This document shows positions 1 through 8,293 of a stretch of 64,000 nt of DNA, piece by piece. Made by a program: the position numbers and the translations under genes. Source of the stretch: Confluentibacter lentus (GTDB lineage Bacteria > Bacteroidota > Bacteroidia > Flavobacteriales > Flavobacteriaceae); the NCBI RefSeq assembly GCF_002806995.1, contig NZ_NIHE01000002.1, forward strand, positions 310,001-374,000, given 5' to 3'. Every line of letters begins with the position of its first letter. The first letter of the stretch is position 1. The notes under the pieces are model-generated. The model had not been told where the DNA came from and did no database searches. It was given only the letters and a program-made list of their open reading frames with translations.

Positions 1-87
1 AAAATTAAAATGATTGATTTATTAAATGAAAGCTTTTTAGATACCCTTCGTAAAAAACTTCTTTGGGGAGAAGATACGCGTAATTAA
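1..87 (+). CDS. nadK: NAD kinase, C-terminal end (partial)
   Basis: An open frame runs in from the left edge and stops with TAA at 85-87, giving 28 residues ending FLDTLRKKLLWGEDTRN. This tail resembles flavobacterial NAD kinases, which phosphorylate NAD to NADP in the cytoplasm. The call is supported by position: NAD kinase usually precedes the DUF6089-uppS-bamA block in this family. No catalytic motif lies in the visible part, so the assignment rests on the C-terminal residues and context only. Confidence 0.6.
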   Translation, partial: KIKMIDLLNESFLDTLRKKLLWGEDTRN

Positions 88-137
88 ACAATAATTTTTA
101 GTAAATGTTGTTTTAAACTCATACAAATCAACTCAAA

Positions 138-169
138 TTGCTTTGGGGTAATCTTATTTATTATATTTG
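138..169 (+). promoter_or_regulatory. Bacteroidota-type promoter for the DUF6089-uppS-bamA operon
   Basis: A TATATTTG element (162-169) matches the TAnnTTTG -7 consensus of Flavobacterium. A TTG (138-140) lies 21 nt upstream as the -33 element. Transcription would start near 175, only about 10 nt before the ATG at 187, so the leader would be very short. Confidence 0.5.
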
Positions 170-186
170 CAAACTTTTAAATTCTT

Positions 187-873
187 ATGAGGTATATAAC
201 CATAATTATTATAAGCATTTTAACCATCCAATACAGTCACTCTCAAATCAATGAGCTTGGCATTTATGTTGGTGGCAGTAATTTTATTGGTGATGTTGGC
301 GCTACTAATTATATATCGCCTAACCAATTGGCATTTGGAGCCGTTTATAGATGGAACAGAAGCACAAGGCATTCATACAGAGCGGCTTTGATTTTTACAG
401 ATTTACAAGGCGATGATTTAAAATCTGATGATCCAAGACGTACACAAAGAGGTTATAATTTTACCAATAAAATTGTTGAAGCTTCAGTTGGCATGGAGCT
501 TACTTTTTTTGATTTCGATTTACACTCTGGAGAAAAATTATCAACACCTTATTTATATTCTGGAATAACGGTTGCCAATTATGATGATTATTATTTCCAA
601 AATGGTGTTCAAACATCTGAAAATGCATCAAGCTGGGCTTTTGGTATCCCCATGGCTATAGGCTTTAAAACCACATTTATTGATAATTTTGTTTTAAGTG
701 TTGAAGTTGGTGCGCGTTATACATTCACTGATGCCATTGACGGAAGCCTTCCAAACAATACAAACCATTTAGCAAATAGATTCGGTAACATTAATAATAA
801 CGATTGGTATGTCTTTTCAGGTATTATGTTAACCTATTCTTTTGGACAAAACCCTTGTTATTGTATAAATTAA
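187..873 (+). CDS. DUF6089 family outer-membrane beta-barrel protein
   Basis: This 228-residue protein begins with a signal peptide (about residues 1-19, cut after SHS or SQ). It continues with alternating hydrophobic and polar strands typical of a small outer-membrane barrel, including an early YVGGSNFIGDVG strand and a final MLTYSFG strand. It matches the DUF6089 family, which in Flavobacteriaceae sits directly before uppS and bamA. The UppS start follows 3 nt after its stop, so the genes are surely co-transcribed. No enzymatic motif is present. The role is unknown; the context suggests envelope structure or biogenesis. Confidence 0.8.
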   Translation: MRYITIIIISILTIQYSHSQINELGIYVGGSNFIGDVGATNYISPNQLAFGAVYRWNRSTRHSYRAALIFTDLQGDDLKSDDPRRTQRGYNFTNKIVEASVGMELTFFDFDLHSGEKLSTPYLYSGITVANYDDYYFQNGVQTSENASSWAFGIPMAIGFKTTFIDNFVLSVEVGARYTFTDAIDGSLPNNTNHLANRFGNINNNDWYVFSGIMLTYSFGQNPCYCIN

Positions 874-876
874 AAA

Positions 877-1617
877 ATGAACTTACCAGAAAGCATACAA
901 GCCAAAAAATTACCAAAGCATATTGCCATTATTATGGATGGCAATGGCCGTTGGGCAAAACAACATGGCATGATGCGTACTTTTGGTCATGAAAATGGTG
1001 CTAAAGCCGTTAAACAAGTCGTTGAAGGCAGTGCGGAAATTGGCATAGAAAACCTAACGCTTTATGCATTTTCTACAGAAAATTGGAACCGACCAAAGTT
1101 TGAAGTGGACACACTTATGAAGTTATTAATCTCTTCTTTAAGAAAAGAAATTAAATCACTTCATGAAAACAACATAAAACTATGTGCCATAGGCACCTTA
1201 GATACACTTCCTGCCAAGGTGCACAAAGAATTATTGGAAGTTATTGAAAAAACCAAAAACAACAATAGAATGACTTTAACCATTGCTCTAAGCTATGGTT
1301 CGAGGGAAGAACTTATTAATACAGTAAAAGAAATTAGTTTTAAAGTTAAAAATAATATAATTTCGGCCGAAAAAATTGATGAATCAATTATAAATGAGCA
1401 TCTTTACACGCGAAATTTACCAGACGTAGATTTACTTATAAGAACAAGCGGGGAGCAACGAATAAGTAACTTTTTACTATGGCAAATAGCTTATGCTGAA
1501 TTGTATTTTACGGATACACTTTGGCCTGATTTTACTAAGCAACATTTGCATGAAGCTATTATTGAATATCAAAAAAGAGAAAGACGATTTGGGAAAACTA
1601 GTGAACAACTTAGCTAA
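877..1617 (+). CDS. uppS: Isoprenyl transferase (undecaprenyl diphosphate synthase)
   Basis: A 246-residue cis-prenyltransferase that condenses isopentenyl diphosphate onto farnesyl diphosphate to make the C55 lipid carrier for peptidoglycan and surface glycans. The catalytic Asp21 lies in IIMDGNGRWAK, the STENWNRP motif follows, and the C-terminal IRTSGEQRISNFLLWQ substrate-binding segment is present. Length is normal for the family. It lies 3 nt after the DUF6089 gene. Its 3' end overlaps the start region of bamA, so translation of the two is likely coupled. Confidence 0.95.
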   Translation: MNLPESIQAKKLPKHIAIIMDGNGRWAKQHGMMRTFGHENGAKAVKQVVEGSAEIGIENLTLYAFSTENWNRPKFEVDTLMKLLISSLRKEIKSLHENNIKLCAIGTLDTLPAKVHKELLEVIEKTKNNNRMTLTIALSYGSREELINTVKEISFKVKNNIISAEKIDESIINEHLYTRNLPDVDLLIRTSGEQRISNFLLWQIAYAELYFTDTLWPDFTKQHLHEAIIEYQKRERRFGKTSEQLS

Positions 1618-4222
1618 TAAACTACCTATAAAAACACTTATAAAACAATGCATTGTATTATTTATAATTACAATCAGTTTTAATGTAACTGCTCAAGACC
1701 CATACGATACTGGTAAAAAATACACCATAGGAGGGGTTTCCGTTTCTGGAAGCAAAACATTTAACGAACAAACAGTTGTAGCAGCTTCTAGATTAACTAA
1801 GGGCCAAGAAATCACTATTCCGGGTGAAGAAACTGTTACTGCCATTAAAAAACTTTGGGAGTCAAAACTTTTTAGCGATGTAGAAATTTATGTCACAAAA
1901 ATTGAAGGCAATGTTGCCTATTTAGAAATTCGTCTTTCAGATTTACCACAGCTTAACGAAGTTAAAATCAATGGTGTAAAAAAAGGAAAAATAGAAGCCA
2001 TTATAAAGGAAAACAAATTAGAAAAGGGCACCAAAGTAACCGAAAACCTTAAAGCCACAACAAAAAATTATTTAACTACTAAGTATCAAAAAGAAGGCTT
2101 TTACAACACCAAAGTCAATATAAATACTGTGGAGGTAAAAGACTCTCTTCAAATACCACGTGTTAATATGGTTGTTAACATTGATAAAGGAAAAAAAGTA
2201 AAAATAAAGGATATTGTTATTGCTGGAAATGAAGCTTTAAGTGATAAAAAGCTTAGAAAGAGCATGAAAAAAACCAAACAAATAAATCCTATACGCATTT
2301 TAAAACGTTCAAAATACGTAGAAAAAGATTATAAAGAAGACTTAACAAAACTTATAGATGCCTATAAGGAAAACGGCTATAGAGATGCGCGTGTTATATC
2401 TGACAGTTTAATTGTAAATGACGATAAAACCATTTCCCTTCAAATAAACTTAGAGGAAGGTGAACTATATAAGTTTGGAGATATTACATTTATTGGCAAC
2501 ACTATTTACACGAACCAACAGTTAAGCAGGATGCTACGTATCAATAAAGGTGATACCTACAACGGTGTTTTATTACAAAAACGCATCCAAGATGATTCAA
2601 AACCTGATTCGGATGATATCGCTAATCTTTACCAAAACTACGGTTATTTGTTTTCGAAAATAGACCCCGTTGAAGTAAGTGCAGACAATAATGTTATTGA
2701 CTTAGAAATAAGAATCGTTGAAGGGAAGCCCGCCTATTTTAACAACGTATCTGTAGTTGGTAACGACAAAACCAACGATCATGTTGTTTACAGAATGTTA
2801 CGTACACTTCCTGGTCAAATATATAGCAAAGCCAATGTGGTACGTACCGTTAGGGAACTTGGCCAATTGGGCTTTTTTGATGCTCAAGAAATTTCTCCGA
2901 ATTTTAAAAATGTAAATCCGCTTGAAGGCACTATAGACATGGAATATTCTGTCAAGGAAACAGGGTCAAGCCAAATTGAACTTCAAGGTGGTTATGGTGG
3001 CGGTGGTTTTATTGGAACGCTTGGTCTATCATTTAATAATTTTTCTATAAAAGATCTTTTCAATAAGGATGCTTATAAGCCTATTCCAATGGGTGATGGA
3101 CAAAAATTAGCATTACGTTTACAAGCAAGCCAATTTTTCCAAACCTATAGTTTTTCATTTTCTGAACCTTGGCTAGGCGGCAAAAGACCTGTACAATTTT
3201 CTACATCTTTATCGCAAACAAAACAATTTCTTTATAACTATCAAACCCGTAGGGCTGATAAAAATCAAAGCTTTAATATTACTGGTGTTTCTGTTGGTTT
3301 AGCAAGACGTTTATCTGTACCCGATGATTATTTCACATTATCTCAAGCGCTTAGTTTTCAAATTTATGACTTGAACAACTACAATACGGGGCTATTTACT
3401 TTTGGCAATGGTAGTTCAAAAAACTTGGCTTACACTATTGGTTTAAGTAGGGATGATACCAATATAGACCCTATTTACCCCACAGGAGGTTCTCGTTTTG
3501 GTATTACAGGAAAATTATCAATCCCATATTCTTTGTTTAATGACGTTGATTATTCGGCTTTAAAAATAGAAAGGGACAATTCTGAAATTATAAGGGACAA
3601 CCCTACAAATCCCGATAATATAAGACAAGATGCTTCTGATAGAATTGCAGAAATTGACCAAGAACGTTTCAAATGGTTGGAATTTTATAAAGTGAATTTT
3701 AAAGGGGAATGGTTCACCCAAATCACTAAAGATTTGGTTTTAAGACCAAATGTGGAGTTTGGCTTTTTAGGAGCCTACAATAATGATAGAGGTGTGATAC
3801 CTTTCGAACGTTACTTCGTAGGAGGTGACGGTTTAGCCAATTTTGCGATGGACGGTAGAGAAGTCATTCAATTAAGAGGATATCCAAACCAATCCATACA
3901 ACCTTTGGACAGAGAAGGCAATACCACTAATGATGGTGCCACTATTTACAATAAATTTTCATTAGAATTGCGTTATCCAATTACGCTAAAAGCATCTGCT
4001 AAAATTTACGCATTAGCTTTTATGGAAGGTGGATCGGCTTATAATAGTTTTAGAGATTACAATCCTTTTAACCTATACCGCTCAGCTGGTTTTGGCGTTC
4101 GTATTTTTATGCCTGCATTTGGTTTATTGGGAATAGATTTCGGTCATGGCTTCGATCCTTTATTTGGAGAAACTGGTAGTCATGGATGGGAAACCCACTT
4201 TATTATTGGACAACAATTTTAA
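1601..4222 (+). CDS. bamA: Outer membrane protein assembly factor BamA
   Basis: Central subunit of the BAM machine that folds and inserts beta-barrel proteins into the outer membrane. The sequence shows a signal peptide ending FNVTAQ, a series of POTRA repeats, and a C-terminal 16-strand-type barrel with the conserved VIQLRGYP motif and a terminal phenylalanine (GQQF). The start is ambiguous: GTG at 1601 gives a compact signal peptide, TTG at 1589 and ATG at 1550 or 1493 are also in frame. All options overlap uppS; GTG 1601 overlaps it by 17 nt. I prefer 1601 because longer versions place a charged stretch before the hydrophobic core. The neighbouring ompH genes encode chaperones for the same pathway. 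Confidence 0.93.
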   Translation: MNNLANKLPIKTLIKQCIVLFIITISFNVTAQDPYDTGKKYTIGGVSVSGSKTFNEQTVVAASRLTKGQEITIPGEETVTAIKKLWESKLFSDVEIYVTKIEGNVAYLEIRLSDLPQLNEVKINGVKKGKIEAIIKENKLEKGTKVTENLKATTKNYLTTKYQKEGFYNTKVNINTVEVKDSLQIPRVNMVVNIDKGKKVKIKDIVIAGNEALSDKKLRKSMKKTKQINPIRILKRSKYVEKDYKEDLTKLIDAYKENGYRDARVISDSLIVNDDKTISLQINLEEGELYKFGDITFIGNTIYTNQQLSRMLRINKGDTYNGVLLQKRIQDDSKPDSDDIANLYQNYGYLFSKIDPVEVSADNNVIDLEIRIVEGKPAYFNNVSVVGNDKTNDHVVYRMLRTLPGQIYSKANVVRTVRELGQLGFFDAQEISPNFKNVNPLEGTIDMEYSVKETGSSQIELQGGYGGGGFIGTLGLSFNNFSIKDLFNKDAYKPIPMGDGQKLALRLQASQFFQTYSFSFSEPWLGGKRPVQFSTSLSQTKQFLYNYQTRRADKNQSFNITGVSVGLARRLSVPDDYFTLSQALSFQIYDLNNYNTGLFTFGNGSSKNLAYTIGLSRDDTNIDPIYPTGGSRFGITGKLSIPYSLFNDVDYSALKIERDNSEIIRDNPTNPDNIRQDASDRIAEIDQERFKWLEFYKVNFKGEWFTQITKDLVLRPNVEFGFLGAYNNDRGVIPFERYFVGGDGLANFAMDGREVIQLRGYPNQSIQPLDREGNTTNDGATIYNKFSLELRYPITLKASAKIYALAFMEGGSAYNSFRDYNPFNLYRSAGFGVRIFMPAFGLLGIDFGHGFDPLFGETGSHGWETHFIIGQQF

Positions 4223-4305
4223 GGGAATTTTTTTTGGCACGATATTTTCTATTAACAGTTTAATTATTTGAACCAATAATTAAAATTTTTAAGATTTAAT
4301 TTCGT

Positions 4306-4313
4306 TAATTTTG
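4306..4313 (+). promoter_or_regulatory. Possible -7 element upstream of the ompH pair
   Basis: TAATTTTG matches TAnnTTTG and lies in the 274-nt gap between bamA and the first ompH gene, 183 nt before its start. I see no convincing -33 TTG at 17-23 nt upstream, so this is tentative. The gap is otherwise AT-rich without a gene. Confidence 0.25.
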
Positions 4314-4496
4314 AAATGAGCAATATAAAATATTCACAAGGTTAAAAAATATTTTACGTTGCGAATGGCATCTGATAATAAAAATCAATAAAATAATCAG
4401 ACGAAAATTAAGATTCAAAAAAAGGTATAGGTTTCAAATAAAATCATTTGTCTTTTTAGAATTTAACGACAATAAATTATAAAAATATTTAAACAG

Positions 4497-5489
4497 ATGA
4501 AGCATAACGTTCTTTTTTTATTGACATTAGTTCTCATGTGTAGCTTGTATTCTAACGCGCAACGTGGCGTAAGAATCGCTTATATTGATACCGAATATAT
4601 TCTAGAAAACGTTCCGGAATATCAAGAATCCATGGTGCAACTTGATAATAAAGCCCAAGACTGGAAAAATGAAATTCAAACTAAACTTCTAGCAATTGAA
4701 CAAAAAAGGAAAGATTTAAGCAACGAAAAAGCATTGTTGACAAAGGAACTTATAGATGAACGCGAAGAAGATATTGCTTTTGAGGAAAATGAAATATTAG
4801 ATTATCAGCAAAAACGGTTTGGTCCCAATGGTGATTTAATGATTCAAAAAAAACAATTGATGCAACCCATTCAGGATCAGGTATTTTCAGCCGTTCAAGA
4901 TTTAGCAGCTAGCCGAAAGTACGATTTCATTTTTGATAAATCATCAGATGCCATGATGCTGTATTCGGCAAAACAGTTTGATTTAAGTGAACAGGTTTTA
5001 AGAAGTATTACAAGAGCATCCAAACGAACTCAGGCAGAAACTAAAGCCGAACAAAGAGCTGCTGAAGAAGAAGAATTGATCCCTGAGATAAATGAAGAAC
5101 TAGAAGCACGGGAACAAGCATTGGAAGAAAAGAAAGCTGAACGTGAAAGTGCCATAGAAAAACGTAGACAAGAAATTTTAGAAGCTCGTGAAGCCAAGCA
5201 AAAAGAAGCAGAAGCAAAGCGTCAACAGATTTTAGAAGAGCGTGAAAAAGCTAAACAAGAAAAACTGGATGCGAGAAACAATACCGCATCAAATTCAGAA
5301 AGTGAAACTGGAACAACTACCGCTACCGATGCAAAACAGGTAGAAACCAAAACAAGAGAACAACTTATAGAAGAAAATAGACAGAAAAAATTAGCAGAAC
5401 GAGAAGCTAGAATTAAAGAACTAGAGGCTAAAAAGAAACAAATTTTAGAAGACAGACAAAAAACAAAAGATAGTATAAACAATAATTAA
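4497..5489 (+). CDS. OmpH/Skp family periplasmic chaperone, long form
   Basis: A 330-residue protein with a signal peptide ending SNAQ, then an OmpH core (about residues 23-170) opening with RIAYIDTEYILENVPEY. Skp-type chaperones hold unfolded outer-membrane proteins in the periplasm and feed them to BamA. Residues about 175-330 are an unusual extension of Lys/Glu/Arg/Gln-rich heptads, predicted long coiled coil, interrupted near 260-280 by a Ser/Thr-rich linker. Typical Skp is about 160-170 residues, so this copy is nearly double. It follows bamA and precedes a normal-length paralogue by 30 nt, consistent with one operon. Confidence 0.88.
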   Translation: MKHNVLFLLTLVLMCSLYSNAQRGVRIAYIDTEYILENVPEYQESMVQLDNKAQDWKNEIQTKLLAIEQKRKDLSNEKALLTKELIDEREEDIAFEENEILDYQQKRFGPNGDLMIQKKQLMQPIQDQVFSAVQDLAASRKYDFIFDKSSDAMMLYSAKQFDLSEQVLRSITRASKRTQAETKAEQRAAEEEELIPEINEELEAREQALEEKKAERESAIEKRRQEILEAREAKQKEAEAKRQQILEEREKAKQEKLDARNNTASNSESETGTTTATDAKQVETKTREQLIEENRQKKLAEREARIKELEAKKKQILEDRQKTKDSINNN

Positions 5490-5519
5490 TAATTTATAAC
5501 ACATTAAAATACACTTAAA

Positions 5520-6026
5520 ATGAAACAATTAAAAACCCTATTATTAGCAACTGTATTATGTATTGGAGCCGTAAGTTTTACATACGCCCAAAGCAAAGTT
5601 GCGCATATAAATACGAATGATTTAATTACTGCTATGCCAGAGATGAAAGCCGCTCAAACTGAACTTGAGACGCTTTCAAAACAATATCAAACAGATTTGC
5701 AAGCCTTAGGTACCGAATTACAGAAAAAATCGGAGCAATATAATGCTGAAGCAGCTACTAAAACTCAAGAAGAGAATGCTAAAAGACAAGAAGAATTAAT
5801 GACCATGGAGCAAAATGCTATTCAATTTAGAACTAAAGCACAACAAGAAATAGAAGAAAAAAGAGATATTCTATTTAAACCCATTACCGAAAAAGCGAGA
5901 GCTGCTATCTTAAAAGTAGGTAGAGCCCAAGGTTTTGAGTATGTTTTGGATTCTGGTGTAGGCGTAACCATCGTAGCAGATGGTAAAGATTTACTTAATG
6001 ATGTAAAAAAAGAATTAGGCATCTAA
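5520..6026 (+). CDS. OmpH/Skp family periplasmic chaperone, standard length
   Basis: A 168-residue Skp homologue with a signal peptide ending SFTYAQ, then the family opening KVAHINTNDLITAMPEM, a long coiled-coil arm, and a closing strand GFEYVLDSGVGVTIVADG. It would act as a periplasmic holdase for barrel proteins destined for BamA. It lies 30 nt after its longer paralogue and is followed by a strong terminator, marking the end of the envelope operon. Confidence 0.92.
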   Translation: MKQLKTLLLATVLCIGAVSFTYAQSKVAHINTNDLITAMPEMKAAQTELETLSKQYQTDLQALGTELQKKSEQYNAEAATKTQEENAKRQEELMTMEQNAIQFRTKAQQEIEEKRDILFKPITEKARAAILKVGRAQGFEYVLDSGVGVTIVADGKDLLNDVKKELGI

Positions 6027-6052
6027 TTTTTTTAGAATAAATAAATTTACTT

Positions 6053-6082
6053 AAAGCTGTCTTTTACAAGACAGCTTTTTTA
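6053..6082 (+). terminator. Rho-independent terminator after the ompH pair
   Basis: A perfect 11-bp stem (6053-6063 with 6068-6078) around a TTAC loop is followed by a T-rich run. It closes the bamA-ompH transcription unit just before murI. Confidence 0.8.
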
Positions 6083-6088
6083 TTTTTG
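6081..6088 (+). promoter_or_regulatory. Possible murI -7 element inside the terminator T-tract
   Basis: TATTTTTG matches TAnnTTTG and ends 7 nt before the murI ATG, predicting an almost leaderless mRNA. No good -33 TTG is visible because the terminator stem occupies that space, so it may be a chance match in a T-rich tail. Confidence 0.3.
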
Positions 6089-6095
6089 TTACACT

Positions 6096-6875
6096 ATGAG
6101 CACACAACCTATTGGTATTTTTGATTCTGGTGTTGGTGGGACTTCCATTTGGAAAGAAATCCATAGGCTTTTGCCAAATGAAAACACCATTTATTTAGCT
6201 GATAGTGCTAATGCGCCCTACGGATTAAAAGGAAAAGAAACCATTATCAATTTAAGCATTAAAAATACAGAATACTTGATTGATAAAGGCTGTAAAATTA
6301 TTGTTGTGGCCTGCAACACTGCCACAACTAATGCCATCCATGTTTTAAGGGAAACCTATGACATCTCTTTTATAGGTATTGAACCTGCCATTAAACCTGC
6401 TGCATTAAATACGCAAACTAAAGCTATCGGTATCTTGGCCACCAAAGGAACGCTAACAAGCGACTTATTCCATAAAACCACTAATTTATTCGCCAGCAAT
6501 ATTAAAGTGATAGAACGTATTGGCGAAGGTATTGTAGAGCTTATTGAAAGTGGCCAGTTAGATTCTGAAGACATGAAAGTGTTGTTGAAAATCTATTTAA
6601 AACCCATGATAGCTGCCAATATTGATTATTTAGTTTTAGGTTGTACACACTACCCTTATTTAATCCCAATATTGGTTGATTTACTACCTAAGCATGTGAA
6701 AATCATAGATTCTGGTGAAGCCGTTGCAAGGCAGACAAAAGCTATCTTAGAAAAGAATAATTTGCTTGATATACAAACAACGCATCCTATAAATCAGTTT
6801 TTCACTAATGGAAATCCAAAAGTGATGCAATCGCTTTTAGATTCTAAATTTAAAGTTGAATATTTAGATTTTTAG
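6096..6875 (+). CDS. murI: Glutamate racemase
   Basis: Makes D-glutamate for peptidoglycan in the cytoplasm. All family signatures are visible in its 259 residues: IGIFDSGVGG with the catalytic-site Asp, LADSANAPYG, the first catalytic cysteine in VVACNTATTNA, and the second in LVLGCTHYPYL. Length is normal. It follows the BamA/OmpH unit but a terminator separates them, so it may have its own promoter. Confidence 0.95.
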   Translation: MSTQPIGIFDSGVGGTSIWKEIHRLLPNENTIYLADSANAPYGLKGKETIINLSIKNTEYLIDKGCKIIVVACNTATTNAIHVLRETYDISFIGIEPAIKPAALNTQTKAIGILATKGTLTSDLFHKTTNLFASNIKVIERIGEGIVELIESGQLDSEDMKVLLKIYLKPMIAANIDYLVLGCTHYPYLIPILVDLLPKHVKIIDSGEAVARQTKAILEKNNLLDIQTTHPINQFFTNGNPKVMQSLLDSKFKVEYLDF

Positions 6876-6883
6876 CTGTCTGT

Positions 6884-6965
6884 AATTCCTACGAAAGCAG
6901 GAATCCTAAAGAAACGTAATACTTTTTTAAAGGTTTAATTAATAGATTCCTGCCTGCACAGGAAT
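6884..6965. repeat. Inverted pair of REP-like palindromes between convergent genes
   Basis: Unit A (6884-6906) holds arms ATTCCT and AGGAAT around a short spacer. Unit B (6945-6965) is close to the reverse complement of A (GATTCCTGC start, AGGAAT end). Each can form a small hairpin, and together they form a large one between murI and the minus-strand gene. A third copy lies at 58108-58127. They probably act as a bidirectional terminator or mRNA-end stabiliser. Confidence 0.65.
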
Positions 6966-6967
6966 AT

Positions 6968-7483
6968 TTACTCTTTAAACCAACTTGAATATTTAATATA
7001 ATTATTGGCTATACGGTCTATCTCACCAGAAATAAGTTCTTTACTAATATCCTTAACTTTCTTTGCCGGAACACCTGCATAAATACTACCCGCTTCTACC
7101 CTAGTGTTTTTAGTAACAACTGCGCCAGCGGCAATAATACTGTTGCTTTCTACCACGCAATCGTCCATTATAATACTACCCATGCCCACCAAAACATTAT
7201 CATGAATGGTACACCCATGTACAATAGCATTATGACCAATAGACACGTTATTTCCAATAGTAGTAGGCGAAATTTTATAAGTTGCGTGAATAACGGCACC
7301 GTCTTGAACATTTACTTTATTTCCCATTTTGATAAAGTGAACATCACCACGAATGACAGCGTTAAACCAAACACTGCATTGAGTTCCCATAACCACATCG
7401 CCTACAATGGTAGCATTTTCGGCTATGTAACAATCTTCAGGTATTTGAGGGGATTTTCCGTTTACTGGTTTTATAATTGGCAT
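6968..7483 (-). CDS. Gamma carbonic anhydrase-like hexapeptide-repeat protein
   Basis: A 171-residue left-handed beta-helix protein built of hexapeptide repeats (for example IAENATIVGDVVMG, SIGHNAIVHGCTI). The zinc-ligand histidines of gamma carbonic anhydrases appear in VIHATY and in GHNAIVHG. It belongs to the YrdA/PaaY group, whose members bind metal and may have weak carbonic anhydrase or thioesterase activity. It is monocistronic, convergent with murI and separated from it by REP-like repeats. Physiological substrate unknown. Confidence 0.85.
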   Translation of the reverse strand: MPIIKPVNGKSPQIPEDCYIAENATIVGDVVMGTQCSVWFNAVIRGDVHFIKMGNKVNVQDGAVIHATYKISPTTIGNNVSIGHNAIVHGCTIHDNVLVGMGSIIMDDCVVESNSIIAAGAVVTKNTRVEAGSIYAGVPAKKVKDISKELISGEIDRIANNYIKYSSWFKE

Positions 7484-7556
7484 ATCGAATTGATTATTTT
7501 CTATTTACTATTGAATATTACTTAAGCTAAAAAAAAAAATTAGTTGTTCTTAATCA

Positions 7557-8291
7557 TTACTTAAAAAAATCCAATAACTCTGATTTTTTAGAAGCCGAAA
7601 CCATGATTTCTTTTCCATTACTAAGCACCACACTTCCACCTTTTCCTTTTAAATATTTAACCACTTCATTCACATTAATTAAATACGATTTATGTACACG
7701 TGCAAAATTACCACCATTTAAGGCATCTTCAAAATATTTAAGTGTTTTGCTTACCAATTTCTTTTTATTATTGGTTAAATAAATTTCAGTGTAATTGTCG
7801 TCTGCTTTACAATATAAAATATCCGCTGTATTAATAACTTCAAACCCATCTTGAACTGGGAGTGTTATTTTTCCGTTTACAGTATTTGTTCTGGGAATTA
7901 ATACGTGGTCTTGAAGGGCGTTTTCTTTGACCCTAATTTCGGAAACATAGTCAACCGCCTTTATAAGTTCGTCAATAGAAATAGGTTTCATCAAATAATA
8001 AGAGGCATGGGCATTCAACGCTTCCATAGCATAATGATTGTAGGCGGTAACAAATACCGTTTCAAAGTTAATATCTTCAAGCTTATCCAATAAATCGAAA
8101 GCATTGCCATAAGGCATTTCCACATCAAGAAACACTAAATCCAAATCATTGTCATTTATCAAAATAAGCGCTTCATTAATATTGGCAGCTTCTCCTAAAA
8201 CAGTCACATTCGGACAGTATTTTTCTAGATAATTCTTTAGAATGTTCCTACTGGTTTCTTCGTCTTCTACGATGATGGCGTTCAATTTCAT
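7557..8291 (-). CDS. LytTR-type response regulator
   Basis: A 244-residue regulator with an N-terminal receiver domain (acidic pocket E9-D10, phospho-acceptor Asp56 in LVFLDVEMP, switch Thr in VFVTAYN, Lys in LMKPI). A C-terminal LytTR DNA-binding domain (about residues 140-244) includes YCKADDNYTEIYL and FARVHKSYLIN. Its start lies 2 nt after the stop of the upstream kinase gene, so they form a two-component pair. LytTR regulators bind DNA as dimers. The targets are not evident here. Confidence 0.93.
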   Translation of the reverse strand: MKLNAIIVEDEETSRNILKNYLEKYCPNVTVLGEAANINEALILINDNDLDLVFLDVEMPYGNAFDLLDKLEDINFETVFVTAYNHYAMEALNAHASYYLMKPISIDELIKAVDYVSEIRVKENALQDHVLIPRTNTVNGKITLPVQDGFEVINTADILYCKADDNYTEIYLTNNKKKLVSKTLKYFEDALNGGNFARVHKSYLINVNEVVKYLKGKGGSVVLSNGKEIMVSASKKSELLDFFK

Positions 8292-8293
8292 GT

